Part shown: piece by piece, positions 60,560 to 64,000 of the stretch | How positions within the stretch are numbered: the stretch's first letter is position 1 | Layout: the number at the start of each line of letters is the position of its first letter | NCBI GenBank assembly: GCA_015680685.1 | Contig: MNCI01027123.1 | Location: forward strand, 433,737-497,736 | DNA length: 64,000 nt | Source: Gnetum montanum | Lineage: Eukaryota; Streptophyta; Gnetopsida; Gnetales; Gnetaceae | Direction: 5' to 3' | Notes under the pieces: model-generated | The model's database searches: none | Told to the model about the DNA's origin: nothing | Seen by the model: only the letters and a program-made list of their open reading frames with translations | Made by a program: the position numbers and the translations under genes

Positions 60560-60750
60560 AAGCAGTCGATTCCTTGACTAGCCGTACACATCCATAGATG
60601 CTTGTAATCAAGTCGTACTTGTACCACGTTCTAGGAGGTAAGGGTGAGAGAATCTAATCACGATGAGTAGCCGATTCCTTGGCTAGCCGTACACAGTCGT
60701 CATTGCTCGTAACCAAGTTGTACTCATGCCGCGTTACTAGGAAAGTAATA
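60560..60750. repeat. Tandem duplication (~105 bp) inside the D LTR
   Basis: AGTCGATTCCTTGACTAGCC at about 60564 and AGCCGATTCCTTGGCTAGCC at about 60669 each begin a unit. Each runs through CGTACACA, a GCTTGTAA/GCTCGTAA block and GTACTTGTACC/GTACTCATGCC. The units have diverged by perhaps 20-25 percent. Confidence 0.75.
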
Positions 60751-61000
60751 AATAATATTAAATAAACCTATCCATGCACTACAAGGTTTATCCACAAAGC
60801 TCATCTTTATTGTCGTACACAACTTGCGTTCAGGTACAAAGCTGCTCGAATAAAAAACCGTTCACTTGGGGGACTCCTACTACGAGCACATGGAAAATAT
60901 TCTATCTCTGGGGTGATCAATCTGCCAGAGCATCGCTACTTTATGCCTATGATTGGAAATGAGGGGAGTGCCACCTCTTATTTATAGATTTGACACTAGA

Positions 61001-61030
61001 CCGCGATATCGCGGCAGCCGCGATATCGCG
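61001..61030. promoter_or_regulatory. Twin CGCGATATCGCG palindromes in U3 of the D LTR
   Basis: CCGCGATATCGCGG (61001-61014) is a perfect 14-bp palindrome and CGCGATATCGCG (61019-61030) a perfect 12-bp one, 4 bp apart. They lie just upstream of the TATA box on the minus strand. Decayed GATATC-centred versions occur at the same place in the other LTRs, which suggests a protein-binding site; that role is inference. Confidence 0.5.
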
Positions 61031-61066
61031 ACTTGTGCATATTGCGTCTCATCATACCCCCATGAC

Positions 61067-63002
61067 TGAATGAAAACTCGTCCTCGAGTTCCTTACAATG
61101 ATATCATGTAGGTATGGAATTATTGAGGGGAATGGAACTAATGGAATGACATGTGAACAGTTCTTTATTACAAGACTTGACAAAATTGGTGTTCATGAAA
61201 ACAAGGGTGAACACCTTATTACAATGAGATCAGGCCACATTTGGCAGCTGAGAGAAAAGAGGAGAGAGAAGAGAAGAGAGTCTTGCTGCTACCAACGCCT
61301 AGATTACACCTTCCATTGTCCATCCGTAAGTGCATCATCAATCTTGCTCCTTGCATAGCTGCTTCAGCGCTGCTCCATTCTAAGTGTTTGCTCCAGATCC
61401 ATTACGTTGTTGTATGATTGCCATCTGCACACACATCACAATCATACATTAGCAAGGGTAATTGAATCATGAAGTAATGGATACCTTGCTTCAGTGTAGG
61501 TTCATTGGCTAGGTTCTGGTATCCCCCCCTTGGACCTGGGGATATGTTGCTGATGACTACCAAAGGTGTAGGGGTTAGGAAGAAAATTAAAAATTTTGGG
61601 GCTTAGGAGAAAATCAAAAAAAGCGGGCCCCGTACCCCCATGACTAATCGCAAACCTCTGGTAGCATTAGAATGGAGAAAGAAAAGGAGTAAGAAAGATA
61701 GGTAAAAAGGGACAACTATGGCATCGATGAAGTGGATGTCAAGATGGGAATGAAAAAAATAATAATTAATTGCAAAATGTTAACAAAAATAAGTTAACTA
61801 ATGCTCCAAATAGGAATGTCAGTGGGTCCTCCCCAAAGCAGGCTCATGCCATTAATGCCCTGACAAACCCACATTCAAAGAGTCCNAACCAAAATATATA
61901 CACTAATGATACAACTGGCAATGAGGTGAATAATGGAGAGAAGGATGGAGAGAAGAGAAATGGAATGGAATCTCAAGAACAAGGTGGTGTACAGCCCCTT
62001 GTGTGTTTTATGGTTAATGTGACTTGGCAAGTCTCATTCCAACTCCGGGCTCAAACCAACCACTTCCAGTGACTTTGCATCAATGCATTTGGTTAAACCA
62101 TCCACTTGGATAATGAGGATGCATCTTCAAAGAGCCACCACCATTCCGACGAAACAAAGGAGGCAATGGGAAGCGAGAAGGGCCTTAGTTAGAGGGAACA
62201 CTTTGGTTCCATAACCAATGCTTGCAGCCCAAATTTTATTTCATCTAAGGGGTGTGCTTTGAATCCTCACGTTTTTTTTGTGGTTTTGTGTTTTTATGTG
62301 TGGGGACCACACCATGCAAAGACTTCTTTATTTTTATTGTCTCAGCTTCCAAAGAATGGGTAACATCGGAATAGGAAGAAAACTCAAGAAGGGAACATCC
62401 AAGTACCCAAGAGAATGACCAACACAAAAGCATCAAGTTTCTTTGAAGTCACACCCTTTGCAATCCTTGAGTCCTTCCTTAGTTTGAGAAATACCCAGTC
62501 ACTGATTCGTTAAAGTTCTTATTGGAAGGGAACTATACATTTCCAAGCCAAGAGAAACCATAGAGATTGGTGGATGGATGGATGAAGTGATCTCATTGCT
62601 TGCCATATCAAAAGAAACATCCCTTGGTATCAACATTGTAACTTAAAGGTAAAAATCAAACATTAGCAATCAAGATGAAAACAGTTCATACCATCAGTCT
62701 GAACACTTATTGGGTGACGAACTTACATGGTGGATGACACACACACACACACCCAAAATAGAAAAGTACAACAATGTTGTAAAACAAAAACAAGAAAAGT
62801 TAAAGAAATTTGTAAAACAAAAACAGAAAAAGTTAAAGAAATTTGTAAAACAAAAATGTGTAAAAAAAACTAAAAAAGAATTGAGGTCCCCATATGATTA
62901 GCATAGGTGGCCATCTCCCCCATGACTAAGCTGTAAGGGAGAGATCCGAAATAATGAACGTCTGTTTGAATTTCTTAGAAGTGCCCAACTTCTCCCGATT
63001 GA
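61067..63002 (-). other. Spacer of element D, no gene recognised
   Basis: No accessory ORF like that of B or C was recognised. The part 61630-62560 resembles C's spacer. An (AC)n run lies at 62738-62754. A 33-bp A-rich unit repeats at 62777-62809 and 62810-62842 with a partial third copy. One base is undetermined (N, 61886). The short frames here are low-complexity. Confidence 0.5.
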
Positions 63003-63878
63003 TTATCTTAAGTTGAGGGGTGGAAGTTGGCGACGCTCACGTTCCAATGTGTCTATGCGACAATTGTTGACATGAGTTTCCTCAGTTCGTTCCATGCATA
63101 TTTGTCTGCTCCTACAAGTAGCTATCAACCACGGGGTGTCTACTACTTCTTGTGTGGTTGCTACATACAGGCATCTTTGTTGCAGAGTTTCTTGGACACA
63201 CCTGTTACATGGAGACATTTCCTCCATGTCATCACCTGATGAATCACTATATGTAATGCATGGAACTATCCTCTTCTCGATCTTTCCACATATGTTTATC
63301 TTAGAGATTTCCAAGGAAAGATCGCGGATCCTAAGGCATGCATCTACTGTGCTTAGCCATGCCCTTCCCATTATAATTGGGAAGTCCCCTTCGTTGTTGT
63401 TAACTTCAATCACCAAAAAGTCAACTGGGTAGGACCAACCACACACAATGGTAATAACATCCTCCACCAATCCTAAGAGAATGGTGATGGACTGGTCTGC
63501 CAGCTCTAGTTGGATGTTGCTCTTCTTAAGTTGTGGCAGGTTCCAGGCGTGATACATCTCTTGTGAAATTAAGTTGACTCCGGAACCTGAGTCAAGAAGA
63601 GCCCAATGTGATGCATTTCTAGTGATCTACAAATAAATAAAGGGACTCCCAGGGTCAGTTAGTTTCCTGGGAAGGTGGCCTACCTTGATCCAGTCAATTA
63701 TGGTATGTGTTAACATAACCGTATGCGTTACGCTCTGTTGGACTGAAGGGTTCTCCGAAGCATTAGTGGTTAGAGGCCTATACATGTACCCATCTGCTTG
63801 TTGTTGCGAGAGTTTATCTAGACTCCTAGTTCTGAAAAAAGGGTCTCTTCTTTGTATAGTTGTCATCAGAACTAGCAC
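63003..63878 (-). pseudogene. Gag-protease frame of element D (protease active site intact, one in-frame TAG)
   Basis: One continuous minus-strand frame is interrupted only by TAG at 63627-63629. Upstream of it is the gag C-terminal side (THTIIDWIKVGHLPRKL, PGSPFIYL). Downstream, ALLDSGSGVNLIS (about 63560-63600) carries the canonical Asp-Ser-Gly of retropepsins. Then come LELADQSITILLGLVEDV, GWSYPVDFLVIEV and FPIIMGRAWLSTVDA, the flap and core. A Cys-containing tail (CNRCVQETLQQRCLYV) and a basic end follow, stopping at 63003. The protease would mature gag. It is the best preserved protease in the window. Whether the TAG is a mutation or a readthrough site cannot be told from one copy. A start is not assigned because the frame begins outside reliable homology. 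Confidence 0.85.
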
Positions 63879-64000
63879 CTGGTTGGATATTTACACGCTG
63901 AATATTTACACTTCTCGCGGCGTTACGTTGTTGCGATTGGGTAGGTAATTCCCCTTGCATTGTTGGAACAGGTTGTATGGGAACTACAGGTGGAAGAGGT

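Larger units (their letters stand above)
60142..61054 (-). repeat. 3' LTR of element D
   Basis: In plus orientation it runs TGATGAGTGGCGAGG...GCGTCTCATCA, 913 bp. TATA box on the minus strand at 60980-60987 (TATAAATA). U3 has two CGCGATATCGCG palindromes (61001-61014, 61019-61030). It contains a ~105-bp tandem duplication (about 60560-60750). Shared family blocks include AAAGCTCATCTTTATTG. Confidence 0.85.
60142..64000 (-). mobile_element. Element D: Athila-like element, 3' part, CpG-retaining
   Basis: The 3' LTR (60142-61054), polypurine complement TACCCCCATGAC (61055-61066), a spacer, and a gag-protease frame reach the window end on the minus strand. The spacer 61630-62560 matches element C's spacer next to integrase. 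Then it passes directly to the region after protease, with no integrase, RNase H or RT. The element continues beyond 64000, so gag and 5' LTR are not seen. It has far more CpG and fewer stops than A, B or C, suggesting a younger insertion. Confidence 0.8.

Noticed and set aside
63003-63560. Plus-strand frames of 70 and 112 aa over the element D protease
   Set aside because: Antisense shadows of the protease frame.

Overview
The window looks like nuclear DNA of a seed plant with a large, repeat-dominated genome. A gymnosperm is possible, but that is a weak inference from AT-rich sequence, old and heavily mutated LTR retrotransposons and very low gene density. There is one well-supported host gene, a class III peroxidase (8654-9838, minus strand, two exons). 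Almost everything else recognisable is transposable-element DNA in various states of decay.

Layout. 1-~4.9 kb: 3' part of a Tat-lineage Ty3/gypsy element (RNase H, second RNase H, integrase, a 35-bp tandem-repeat 3' region, polypurine tract, LTR-like sequence). 5.4-6.35 kb: end of a Ty1/copia element with its LTR. 8.65-9.84 kb: the peroxidase. 11.4-12.4 kb: L1-type LINE relic (minus). 15.18-23.42 kb: element A, an Athila-like Ty3/gypsy element (plus) with two LTRs, a tRNA-Asp-type primer site and a decayed gag, interrupted by a solo LTR with a perfect 5-bp target duplication. 25.17-48.70 kb: element C (minus), the only copy with gag, protease, RT, RNase H, integrase and a 3' accessory ORF. 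Its RT is split by element B (33.39-43.92 kb, plus), which has 887-bp LTRs and a perfect AGTAG target duplication. 50.1-52.4 kb: LINE relic with an endonuclease domain. 52.4-55.7 kb: a patchwork of gag fragments and abutting LTRs. 55.73-56.32 kb: an unrelated gypsy LTR and polypurine tract. 56.76-57.9 kb: an intronless CCR4-type deadenylase pseudogene. 58.7 kb: a 5S rRNA-derived fragment. 60.14 kb to the end: element D (minus), a younger-looking, CpG-retaining relative of A/B/C with a protease whose active site is intact.

How the parts relate. A, B, C, D and the 52-55 kb fragments share LTR ends (TGATRA...TCATCA), a conserved TATA context, a gag with a CxYxHPKGCCP-type zinc-knuckle motif and the same protease. 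C also carries RT, RNase H and integrase. I see none of these between protease and 3' region in B or D, nor anywhere in A. The simplest reading is an autonomous partner (C-like) plus gag-protease-only derivatives. Nesting orders the insertions: C before B, and A before its solo LTR. No operon, CRISPR array, bacterial system or confident functional RNA gene is present. All element boundaries, homologies and ages were read by eye without alignment or database search.
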